From an uncultured bacterium (GTDB taxonomy: Bacteria > Acidobacteriota > Thermoanaerobaculia > Multivoradales > JAHEKO01), in contig CAJQNK010000007.1 of the NCBI GenBank assembly GCA_905479655.1, positions 1 through 43,129 on the forward strand: 43,129 bases of DNA. Reading direction: 5' to 3'. Positions within the stretch are counted from its first letter, which is position 1, and the number at the start of each line of letters is the position of its first letter. Under the pieces are notes generated by a model. The model had not been told where the DNA came from, did no database searches, and worked only from the letters and a program-made list of their open reading frames with translations. This document shows, one piece after another, positions 35,374 through 42,628 of this stretch. The position numbers and the translations under genes are program-made.

Positions 35374-38343
35374 TCAGCGGTACCCGAACAGCATCGTGTA
35401 GACGATGAGGACGATCAGCGTGAGGCCCACGGTGAGGACCAGGAAACCGAAGACCCGGAGGCCACGCTCCACGGGCGACGGGATGGCGTCGACCATGTGC
35501 TCCTCCAACTCGCCGCTCTCCACCATCCGGGCGTACTCGTCGGGCTTGTCGTACCGCAGCTCGGCGAGGGGCACGCGGCCCGTGAAGATCACCGGATCCA
35601 TGGGGAACTTGTCGGGTCGGAAGTGGGTGTTGAAGAAGTGGATCGTGAAGATGAACCCGACCGCCAGCAGGGCCTCGTCGCTGTGGATGATCGTGGCGAC
35701 GTTCACCGACCAGCCGGGCAGGACCCGGGTGAAGAGTGTCGGGAACCAGAGGATGAGGCCGGTCGTCCCGATGATGACGACGCCCCAGAGCACGGCGAAG
35801 TAGTCGAACTTCTCCCAGTAGGTGTAGCGACCGTAGCGTGGCCGCGGGCCGATGCCGAAGAACCAGCGGATCGACTGGACGACCTCCTTCAGGTCACGCG
35901 GTGTGAAGAGGATCGTGTCCGGGCCCTGGAGGATTCGGCCCCAGGTGAGGCCCTCCCGCTTCTTGCGTCGGAAGACGCGGGCGAGGTGGATGCCGAAGAC
36001 GATCACCAGGGTGACCGCGCCGATTCGGTGCAGGTAGCCCATGGCCGCGAAGCCTCCCAGCGCCGTGGAGAGGCCCTGAGCCCAACTCATGTAGGAGAAC
36101 TTCAGCGCCATGCCGGTGAGCGCCAGGGTGAAGAAGCTGATCATCATGACCAGGTGGAGAGTGCGGTTGTAGCGATCGAAGCGCCGGTAGAGCTTCTGAC
36201 CCGGCTCCGCGTGGGCCAGGGCCTTGTGGCGTCGCCACTCGTCGCGGCTCAGGTACAGGCGGACCAGCCACGCCAGGGTGTGGAGCAGCGCGAACGTGAG
36301 GGTTCCCACCAGGAGGGCGGTCATGCCCCAGAACGTCCAGAAGAGCCAGGGGTAGCGCTCCGGGTCGTGGTGCGTTGCGTGGGTCAGGTAGCCCGCGAAC
36401 CGGCGGTGCGAGCTCTCGTGGCACTGGCCGCAGGTGTCGACGACGTTGTCGCGGCTCAGCCGGGAGAGAGGATCGGACGGGGGGAGGATGTCGTGTGTGC
36501 CGTGGCAGTCGGAGCACTTCGCGGCGCCCTGGGATCCGAGCCGCGAGACCTTGCCGTGGAAGGTGTCGAAGAAGGTCTCGGCCTCCGCCTCGTGGCACCG
36601 GCCGCACTGGTCCATCATCTGGAACCGGAAGCCACCCTGGTCCGTCCGCTGGATCGTGTGGGAGGAGTGGCAGTCCTCGCAGGTGGGCAGGTCCCGGTCG
36701 GTCTCCGAGCTGCCGCGCCAGTGGATCGAGGTCTGGAAGGTCTCCTCGATGCCGTGGTGGCACGAGCCGCAGGTGTCCGCGACGTTGTCGGGGTGGACGC
36801 GGGAGGCCGGATCGCTGGGCGGCAGCTCGCTGTGGGCGCCGTGGCAGTCGGCGCAGGTCGCCGTCACGAGGAGGCCGCTCTCCACCAGCCCCTTGCCGTG
36901 GATCGAGTCGAGGTAGGCGGAGTAGATGTCGGGAACTTCGCTCTCGATGCGGACGGCCGCCTGCTCTCCGACCCGGTGGCAGCCTCCGCACAGCCGGGGA
37001 ACGTTGCGGGCGAAGGTGGGCGACGAGGGCATCTCCTTGCCCTGGGTCGCGTGATCGTCGTGGCAGTCGAGGCAAACGGGGGCGTCGGGGTCGCCGCTCG
37101 CCGCCAGGGTGCCGTGGGTCGAGACCTGGTACTGGGCGACGACCTCGGCGTGACAGACGCTGCAGTCGACAGGGCTGACGACCGTTGCGCACGGCCGGGC
37201 GAGGGACGGCGTGACCTCGCTGTGACACTGCGCGCAGGCCGTGTTCTTGTGCTCGCTGCCGAGGAACGCGACCTCGTCCACGAACAGCGAGACGGTCTCG
37301 CCGCCCCGCTCGACGGACAGCTCCGGATCGGCGTGACAGCTGAGACAGTCGCGGTTGGCCGAGCCGGCGGGATACAACACGTTGCGGATCTTGTGCGGCG
37401 AGTGGCAGTCGACGCACACCGGGATCTTCTCGGGCGCCTCGCGCCACAGATGCCCCTGGATCACCTGGCGGTGGACCTGTTCGATCTGCCCGTGGCACTG
37501 CTCGCAGGTCAGCGCGATGTTGTCCCGGTGGATGCTGGAGGCCGGGTCGTCGTGGGGCAGGATCAGGTGCGCCGTGTGACACGACGAGCAGACCGCCGTC
37601 ACGGTGAGGCCCTGGCGGAACAGGCCCTCGCCGTGGATGCTCATGGAGTAGTTTTCGAGGATGTGGTCCTGGGGGAGCTCGCGGTTGAGGGCCACGGGCG
37701 CTCCCTCCTGGTGGCACTTGCCGCACAGCATAGGCACGTTGGTGACGGCGACGGGGGAGTTCGGGTCGCTGCGCGGCAGGATCTCGTGGCTGCCGTGGCA
37801 GGTCGAGCAGGTGGGGGCCAGCTCGTCGCCGCGGGCGAAGGCCTGCCCGTGGAGGCTCCGGAGTTGGTCGCGGGTGGTGCGGGCGTGGCAGGAGGAGCAG
37901 TCCTGCTGCCATCCGTCGACCGGCTGGATGGCGTGGGCGGTGTGGCAGTCGGCGCACGAGGGCGCCCGGGAGCTGCCGGGGTTCAGCCGACCGTGGCGGC
38001 TCGAAGCGACCTCCTGCACGACGTCGTCGTGGCACCAGGAGCAGTCCACCGGCTCGACGACATCGTCGTGGACGTCCTGGCCTTCGAGGTCCAGGTGGCA
38101 GGTGACGCAGTCGAGGTCGCGGTGGATCGAGGCGGAGAAGGCGGCCGGATCGACGAAGACGGAGATCTCCCTGCCGTCCCGCTCTCCCGTGAGATCGGGA
38201 TCCTCGTGGCAGATGAGGCAGTCTTCGACCGTCTGCGCCACGGCTCCGCTGGGCAGTACCGGAGCCACGAGCAGTAGGGCCGCGGCCACCGCTGGCCACG
38301 CGGCGCGGGGAACTCTTGTGGGGCAGGCTGGCGGGCGGCGCAT
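35374..38343 (-). CDS. 21-heme cytochrome c fused to a cytochrome-b-like membrane domain
   Basis: The product is 989 residues: signal peptide (WPAVAAALLLVAPVLPSGAVA), a periplasmic region to about residue 660 with 21 CxxCH motifs, then six membrane helices in the last 326 residues. Membrane histidines fit heme-b ligands (LHLVMM, YLHRIG, FGIHLARV, FTIHFFNTHF), as in cytochrome b561/hydrogenase or thiosulfate reductase b subunits. The heme region is internally repeated: DCLICHEDPDL...FVDPAAF recurs as DCLSCHADPEL...FVDEVAF, and the block CGKCH...CSSCHTAH...CEQCH recurs twice more. It should move electrons between the quinone pool and periplasmic hemes in one chain. ATG at 38343 follows GGGAGGA; the upstream ATG at 38394 lacks such a site. 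Confidence 0.93.
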   Translation of the reverse strand: MRRPPACPTRVPRAAWPAVAAALLLVAPVLPSGAVAQTVEDCLICHEDPDLTGERDGREISVFVDPAAFSASIHRDLDCVTCHLDLEGQDVHDDVVEPVDCSWCHDDVVQEVASSRHGRLNPGSSRAPSCADCHTAHAIQPVDGWQQDCSSCHARTTRDQLRSLHGQAFARGDELAPTCSTCHGSHEILPRSDPNSPVAVTNVPMLCGKCHQEGAPVALNRELPQDHILENYSMSIHGEGLFRQGLTVTAVCSSCHTAHLILPHDDPASSIHRDNIALTCEQCHGQIEQVHRQVIQGHLWREAPEKIPVCVDCHSPHKIRNVLYPAGSANRDCLSCHADPELSVERGGETVSLFVDEVAFLGSEHKNTACAQCHSEVTPSLARPCATVVSPVDCSVCHAEVVAQYQVSTHGTLAASGDPDAPVCLDCHDDHATQGKEMPSSPTFARNVPRLCGGCHRVGEQAAVRIESEVPDIYSAYLDSIHGKGLVESGLLVTATCADCHGAHSELPPSDPASRVHPDNVADTCGSCHHGIEETFQTSIHWRGSSETDRDLPTCEDCHSSHTIQRTDQGGFRFQMMDQCGRCHEAEAETFFDTFHGKVSRLGSQGAAKCSDCHGTHDILPPSDPLSRLSRDNVVDTCGQCHESSHRRFAGYLTHATHHDPERYPWLFWTFWGMTALLVGTLTFALLHTLAWLVRLYLSRDEWRRHKALAHAEPGQKLYRRFDRYNRTLHLVMMISFFTLALTGMALKFSYMSWAQGLSTALGGFAAMGYLHRIGAVTLVIVFGIHLARVFRRKKREGLTWGRILQGPDTILFTPRDLKEVVQSIRWFFGIGPRPRYGRYTYWEKFDYFAVLWGVVIIGTTGLILWFPTLFTRVLPGWSVNVATIIHSDEALLAVGFIFTIHFFNTHFRPDKFPMDPVIFTGRVPLAELRYDKPDEYARMVESGELEEHMVDAIPSPVERGLRVFGFLVLTVGLTLIVLIVYTMLFGYR

Positions 38344-38504
38344 CCGGGTTTTCCTCCCGCCGGAAGCATGGCTGGAGGTGACCGATCCCGCCACGGTCCG
38401 CAGGGTGGGCTGGTGGGTCGGTTCCGCCGCCCGTTGGGGCAGGGGAGGATTCTCTCGAGGTCACCCCACCCGCTGGCGCGGTTCCCACCTACCTCACAAC
38501 GAGC

Positions 38505-38510
38505 ATCTTA
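38505..38510 (-). promoter_or_regulatory. Candidate -10 box (TAAGAT) of the 21-heme gene
   Basis: TAAGAT on the reverse strand would give a leader of about 155 bases that includes an imperfect GGTGACC/GGTCACC inverted pair. It is divergent from the USP promoter 40 bases away. Confidence 0.3.
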
Positions 38511-38548
38511 CCACCCCGGGAGCGGTAGCCCTACCCCTCGAAGCTGGC

Positions 38549-38554
38549 TAATCT
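38549..38554 (+). promoter_or_regulatory. Candidate -10 box (TAATCT) of the tandem USP gene
   Basis: TAATCT predicts a start near 38561 and a leader of about 26 bases carrying the AGAGGAG site, supporting the ATG at 38587. Confidence 0.4.
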
Positions 38555-38586
38555 GCAGGTTGTCGATGAGCCAAGAGGAGCAGCGG

Positions 38587-39504
38587 ATGACCCGAGGAAG
38601 CGGATTGGACCGAATCGTCGTGGGGACGACCCTGGGCGCGCCCAGCGATCCGGTGGTGGCCTCCGCGGCCGTGCTGGCTCGGCTGGCCGGTGCCCGGCTG
38701 ACCCTGGTCCATGCGCTGTCGGGAGACGTGTCGGAGGAGGTCGGCCGCGCCGAGGCCGCCAAGGCGATGGTGAACCTGAAGCGTCAGACCGAGCGCATCG
38801 GCGCCGCGCCTCTCCTCGAGGCGGATCTTCGGGTCGAGGCCGGTCCGGCCCATCGGGAGCTGGTCGAGATCGCCGACGAGATCGGCGCCGGCCTCCTGGT
38901 CCTGGGCGCCTCGGAGGAGCATGGGCCGCTCTCCCGCATCCTCGGCTCGACGGCGGATCGGGTCGTGCGCAAGGCGACCTGCCCCGTCCTCGTGAACCGG
39001 GGACGGTTCGAGGGTGCCGCGCGCAAGGTCCTGCTGCCGGTGGACCTGTCACCCCTGTCGGAGGACGCCTTCGCCTGCGGCCTCGACATCCTGACCTGGC
39101 TGGGGGCCGACGGGCTGGAGCCCAGAGCCCTGATGGTCCTGTCGAGCCTGCTCGAGAAGACCTACTCGTTCCGCTACGAGGTGAAGCTCGATCAGGTGCC
39201 GCTGGTGGCCCGGGCCGAGCTGGACGAGTTCCTGGACCGCCATGTGGAGGGTCGCCCGGAGGTCGACGGTCAGGTGCGGATGGGAGAGGTGGCCGAGGGG
39301 ATCATCGAGGAGCTGAAGGAGTGGGGCGCCGACCTGGTGGTGATGGGGACCCACGGGCGTGGGGGTTTCGAGCGCTTCCTGATCGGCAGCGTGACCTCGC
39401 GGGTCGTTCGCGACTCGTCGTGCAGCGTCCTCGTCATCCCGCCCGAGGTGGCCCTGCGAGCCGGCCACGGGGAAGCGCATCAGACCCGGTCCGAGCTCCG
39501 TTGA
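38587..39504 (+). CDS. Universal stress protein, tandem two-domain
   Basis: The 305-residue product has two USP domains. The first (LDRIVVGTTLGAPSDPVV to RILGSTADRVVRKATCPVLV) has a degenerate GASEEHG loop. The second (ARKVLLPVDLSPLSEDAF to VVMGTHGRGGFERFLIGSVTSRVV) keeps the full ATP-binding motif. ATG at 38587 has AGAGGAG six bases upstream; ATG at 38566 is in frame but lacks a site. It is divergent from the 21-heme gene, an arrangement that suggests shared control with respiration (inference). Confidence 0.9.
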   Translation: MTRGSGLDRIVVGTTLGAPSDPVVASAAVLARLAGARLTLVHALSGDVSEEVGRAEAAKAMVNLKRQTERIGAAPLLEADLRVEAGPAHRELVEIADEIGAGLLVLGASEEHGPLSRILGSTADRVVRKATCPVLVNRGRFEGAARKVLLPVDLSPLSEDAFACGLDILTWLGADGLEPRALMVLSSLLEKTYSFRYEVKLDQVPLVARAELDEFLDRHVEGRPEVDGQVRMGEVAEGIIEELKEWGADLVVMGTHGRGGFERFLIGSVTSRVVRDSSCSVLVIPPEVALRAGHGEAHQTRSELR

Positions 39505-39551
39505 GTCTCTTCGCCGTCCCGGCGTTCTTCGCTCGGGTCGGGCATTCGGTA

Positions 39552-39570
39552 CCCGGCTCCCGGAGCCGGG
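39552..39570 (+). terminator. Perfect 9-bp inverted repeat after the USP gene
   Basis: CCCGGCTCC and GGAGCCGGG flank a single C, 47 bases after the USP stop and ahead of the next promoter box. There is no T-run; it is either a weak terminator or a binding site for the downstream CBS gene. Confidence 0.35.
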
Positions 39571-39597
39571 GGGCGCCTCCGGGGGCACACATCGAGC

Positions 39598-39603
39598 TAG
39601 GAT
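39598..39603 (+). promoter_or_regulatory. Candidate -10 box (TAGGAT) of the second CBS gene
   Basis: TAGGAT lies 20 bases before the ATG at 39624, with GGGAGGAG between, giving a leader of about 14 bases. Confidence 0.4.
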
Positions 39604-39623
39604 GAACGACGGGAGGAGACGCG

Positions 39624-40094
39624 ATGAGCGAGAAGATGGCACGGGACGTCATGAATCAGGACGTGTACACCGTCCGCGCGGACCTCACGGTTCGGGAGCT
39701 CGCTTCGACGCTTCTGGATCGCGAGATCTCGGGCGCGCCGGTGGTGGACGAAGGGGGCAAGCTGGTCGGCGTCGTGTCGTACCGGGACATCGCCCTGGCC
39801 TCGTCCGGCGGTCAGAGGTTGGACCGGGACCAGTCCAACCCCGACTACTTCGTCCGGGGCTGGGAGGACCGGCTCGAGATGTCGGAGCTGGCGAGCTTCC
39901 ATGTGGAGGACGAAGGGCTGCAGGTCGGGGAGATCATGACCCCGGGCCTCTACACGGTGGATGCTGGCCAGTCGGTCTCCGAGGTGGCCAAGATCATGGT
40001 GCGCGGCCATCTCCACCGGGTCCTCGTGACGACGGCGGAGAAGGTCGTGGGCATCATCACGACCTCGGACCTGCTGAGACTGCTGACGCGCTAG
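39624..40094 (+). CDS. CBS-domain pair protein
   Basis: The 156-residue product has two CBS motifs (MARDVMNQDVYTV to GVVSYRDIAL, and VGEIMTPGLYTV to GIITTSDLLRLL) separated by a longer linker than in the 29.2 kb gene. The linker carries NPDYFVRGWEDRLEM, which I recall from other CBS proteins. It is a likely adenine-nucleotide sensor. ATG at 39624 follows GGGAGGAG. It lies between a USP gene and an Asp-box lipoprotein gene, with its own promoter box. Confidence 0.92.
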   Translation: MSEKMARDVMNQDVYTVRADLTVRELASTLLDREISGAPVVDEGGKLVGVVSYRDIALASSGGQRLDRDQSNPDYFVRGWEDRLEMSELASFHVEDEGLQVGEIMTPGLYTVDAGQSVSEVAKIMVRGHLHRVLVTTAEKVVGIITTSDLLRLLTR

Positions 40095-40137
40095 GCGGTG
40101 ACGCCCGCGTCGCCACCGGCACGCCGTGAGCTTGATG

Positions 40138-40143
40138 TATCCT
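40138..40143 (+). promoter_or_regulatory. Candidate -10 box (TATCCT) of the Asp-box lipoprotein gene
   Basis: TATCCT would give a leader of about 70 bases to the ATG at 40219. No -35 consensus is seen. Confidence 0.3.
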
Positions 40144-40218
40144 GAGCGGTATCGCGTCTCTCGTCGACAGCGCGGGTCTCGGCCGCTCGCCGCAGCCCTG
40201 GCCCGCCGAGGAGTGAGA

Positions 40219-41598
40219 ATGCGCTCAGTCGCCAGGCCGTCAGTCGTCGTCGCCTCTATCCTCGTCTCGTGGCTGCTGCTCCTGGGCTCCTGTGCCCCGG
40301 ACGACGGCCGACCGGCCGCCAGGCGACGCCGGCCCCCCGACGCGGGTGTCCAGCCGACGAGCGACGGGCTGGACATCGGCCCCACGTCGGTCGAGCCCGC
40401 TCCGTGGCCGTCTCCGGCCGGGACGGGCTTCGAGTCGGAGCGGGTCTGGAGCGCCTTCGACGACTGGGAGCCGGCGGTGGCCGCCGATCCCGCGGCGCCC
40501 TTCGTCTACCAGCTCACGACCCGCTACCAGGGCCCGCTGCCGGAGATCGTCTTCCGACGCTCCACCGACGGCGGCGCGACCTGGGAGCCCGACCGGCCCC
40601 TCTGGTCCACGGGCCGCTCGCAGAACGATCCGCAGATCGCCGTCGCGCTGGACGGCACGGTGGTCGCCCTCTGGCTCGACCGGTGGGCCACGCGGCTCGT
40701 CCGATCGTCGGATCAGGGTCAGAGCTGGACGGCTCCCGTCGAGGTGGCGCCGAGCCTGTCCTTCACGGATCATCCGTGGTTGGCGATCTCGCCCGACGGG
40801 CAGGACGTCTACGTGGCCCTGAACGCCGCCGACAGCTATGTCGTCGCCTCCCACGACGGCGGATCCACCTTCGGGCCTCCGGTGCGCACCAACGACGATG
40901 ACCGCTACTGGTTCCACACGGGAAGCGCCGTGGCGCCGGACGGCGGCGTACACTTCGCGGCGGCGGACTACGACCCCGTCGCGTACGAGGGCGACGTCGG
41001 GGTTCACGTGCTGAGCTCGAACGATGGAGGCGCCACGTGGACCTCCACCCGGGTCGACACCTCCCGCGAGGCGCCGCCCTGCGATTGGGCGCCGGGCTGC
41101 TACTTCGGCTTCCTCGGACCGGTGCCCACGCTGGCCGTCGAGCCGGGGGGGCGCCTGCTCCTGGCCTACAACGCGGGGCGGGCCGACGGCGCGCCACAAC
41201 AGATCCGCATGCGGGTCTCTCCGGACGGGACTCGGTGGAGCCGCCCGCGGCTTCTCTCCCACCCGGACGCCGCGGCCCACAGCGCCTTTCCGTCCGTCGC
41301 GTCCGGGCCGGCGCCGGGTGAGTTCCACGCCGTCTGGCAGAGTACGGTGGATGGCGACACGGCGACCTGGAACACCTGGTACCGGCGCTCCACCAACGGC
41401 GGCCAGTCCTGGGGGTCGGCCATCCGTCTCTCGGACGTCCCGGATGGTGCGCCGTACAAGCACGAGGGCGGTTACCTCTTCCCCTACGGCGACTACCTGG
41501 GCCTCGCGGTCGACGGGGAGGGCACGGCCCACGTCGTCTGGGGCGAGGGTGCGAGCCTGATCGGCCCCGGCGGCACCTGGTACACGCGGGGCCGCTGA
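40219..41598 (+). CDS. Asp-box (BNR-repeat) beta-propeller lipoprotein, sialidase-like fold
   Basis: The 459-residue product has a lipoprotein signal (ILVSWLLLLGSCAP, lipobox Cys near residue 25) and a propeller with six Asp-box turns: STDGGATW, SSDQGQSW, SHDGGSTF, SNDGGATW, SPDGTRW and STNGGQSW. The fold is shared by sialidases, but the FRIP/YRIP arginine motif of true sialidases is not seen (the first blade has VFRRSTD), so I do not call it a sialidase. It should be anchored to a membrane facing the periplasm or surface. ATG at 40219 follows GAGGAG; the in-frame GTG at 40126 would place an arginine-rich stretch before the signal peptide. Confidence 0.88.
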   Translation: MRSVARPSVVVASILVSWLLLLGSCAPDDGRPAARRRRPPDAGVQPTSDGLDIGPTSVEPAPWPSPAGTGFESERVWSAFDDWEPAVAADPAAPFVYQLTTRYQGPLPEIVFRRSTDGGATWEPDRPLWSTGRSQNDPQIAVALDGTVVALWLDRWATRLVRSSDQGQSWTAPVEVAPSLSFTDHPWLAISPDGQDVYVALNAADSYVVASHDGGSTFGPPVRTNDDDRYWFHTGSAVAPDGGVHFAAADYDPVAYEGDVGVHVLSSNDGGATWTSTRVDTSREAPPCDWAPGCYFGFLGPVPTLAVEPGGRLLLAYNAGRADGAPQQIRMRVSPDGTRWSRPRLLSHPDAAAHSAFPSVASGPAPGEFHAVWQSTVDGDTATWNTWYRRSTNGGQSWGSAIRLSDVPDGAPYKHEGGYLFPYGDYLGLAVDGEGTAHVVWGEGASLIGPGGTWYTRGR

Positions 41599-41613
41599 GG
41601 CCCACTGAAAGAG

Positions 41614-41650
41614 GTGCCGTGACGGAAGTGCCGTGACGGAAGTGCGGCGA
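41614..41650 (+). repeat. 14-bp tandem repeat, 2.5 copies
   Basis: GTGCCGTGACGGAA at 41614-41627 is repeated exactly at 41628-41641, followed by a partial third copy (GTGCGGCGA). It lies between two convergent genes and probably arose by slippage. Confidence 0.6.
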
Positions 41651-41669
41651 GGGGCGCCACGAGCGCCCC
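41651..41669. terminator. Hairpin between convergent genes, possible bidirectional terminator
   Basis: A 7-bp perfect GC stem GGGGCGC/GCGCCCC with a 5-base loop lies between the lipoprotein gene and the reverse-strand USP gene. No T-tract is present on either strand. Confidence 0.4.
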
Positions 41670-41678
41670 GTGCCCCAC

Positions 41679-42605
41679 CTACCCGACGACCGACCGGCCG
41701 AACGACTTGATCGTGAAGACCGGGCAGAGCGCGGCGCGCACGACCTGCTCGGCGGTGCTGCCCACCAGGATCCGCTCCAGGCCCGTGAGGCCGTGGGTGG
41801 AGATGACGATGAGATCCGAGCCCTTCTCCTCCGCGAAGTGCGCGATCTCGTCTGCGGGATGGCCGCTCACGACATGTTTCGCGCGCTCGACCTCCGGAGC
41901 GTCGATCCGCTCCCAGAGGTCGTCCAGCGCGGTTCCGGCGCGCTCCTGCAACTCGCCCAGGCGGTCGCCGCCGGCCGGCGAGGGGATCGGACCGTAGAAG
42001 TACGGGTAGGCGTGTTCCTGGATGACGTGGAGCAGGTCGATCTTCGCGCCGTAGACGGCGGCGAGCTCACGGGCGGAGCGGACCAGGGACTCCGAGTGGT
42101 CGGAGAAGTCGACGGGCACCAGCAGGTGCTCGAGGGCCTCGACATCCCGTTCCCCGTCGCGGTCGCGCAGCGTCAGGACGGGGCAGGGCGCACGGCGGAC
42201 GACCTCCTCGGCGACGCTGCCCAGGAGCAGGCGCCGCGGGCCGCGCCGGCCGTGGGTGCCCATCACGACGAGGTCGATCTCCTCCTCGTCGGTGTACTCC
42301 ACGATGACGTCGGCCGCGCTCAAGCCCCGCCGCTGCACCTCGCGGATCACGATGGGCCGGTCGCCGTGGCCCTCCGTGAGCGCCGCGAGATCGGAGCCCG
42401 CGATCTCGTAGAGCTTGCGGAAGATCTCCTCGCCCGACGGGAAGTGGTGCGACGGGCTGTGCGGATCGTCGCCGTGGAGCACGATGGCGTGGAGGAGGTG
42501 GAGCTCGGCCTCGGCCTGCTCCGCGAGGAACAGGGCGTGACTCAGCGCCTCGCGCGAGGTCTCCGAGAAGTCGGTGGGGTAGAGGATCCTGCGGATCTCG
42601 AGCAT
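41679..42605 (-). CDS. Universal stress protein, tandem two-domain
   Basis: The 308-residue product has two USP domains, both with recognisable ATP loops: IDLVVMGTHGRRGPRRLLLGSVAEEVV in the first and SDLIVISTHGLTGLERILVGSTAEQVV in the second. Each starts with a canonical strand (RRILYPTDFSETS, EHLLVPVDFSDHS). It is therefore the best candidate for a nucleotide-binding USP in this window. ATG at 42605 follows AGGAGG. It lies 23 bases downstream of the response regulator gene on the same strand, so the two are probably one operon. Confidence 0.93.
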   Translation of the reverse strand: MLEIRRILYPTDFSETSREALSHALFLAEQAEAELHLLHAIVLHGDDPHSPSHHFPSGEEIFRKLYEIAGSDLAALTEGHGDRPIVIREVQRRGLSAADVIVEYTDEEEIDLVVMGTHGRRGPRRLLLGSVAEEVVRRAPCPVLTLRDRDGERDVEALEHLLVPVDFSDHSESLVRSARELAAVYGAKIDLLHVIQEHAYPYFYGPIPSPAGGDRLGELQERAGTALDDLWERIDAPEVERAKHVVSGHPADEIAHFAEEKGSDLIVISTHGLTGLERILVGSTAEQVVRAALCPVFTIKSFGRSVVG

Positions 42606-42628
42606 GAGCCTGCCCTCCTGCCGTCGGT

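Noticed and set aside
35497..38277. Long forward frame opposite the 21-heme gene
   Set aside because: Valine/glycine/alanine-rich shadow without motifs; the reverse strand carries 21 CxxCH sites.
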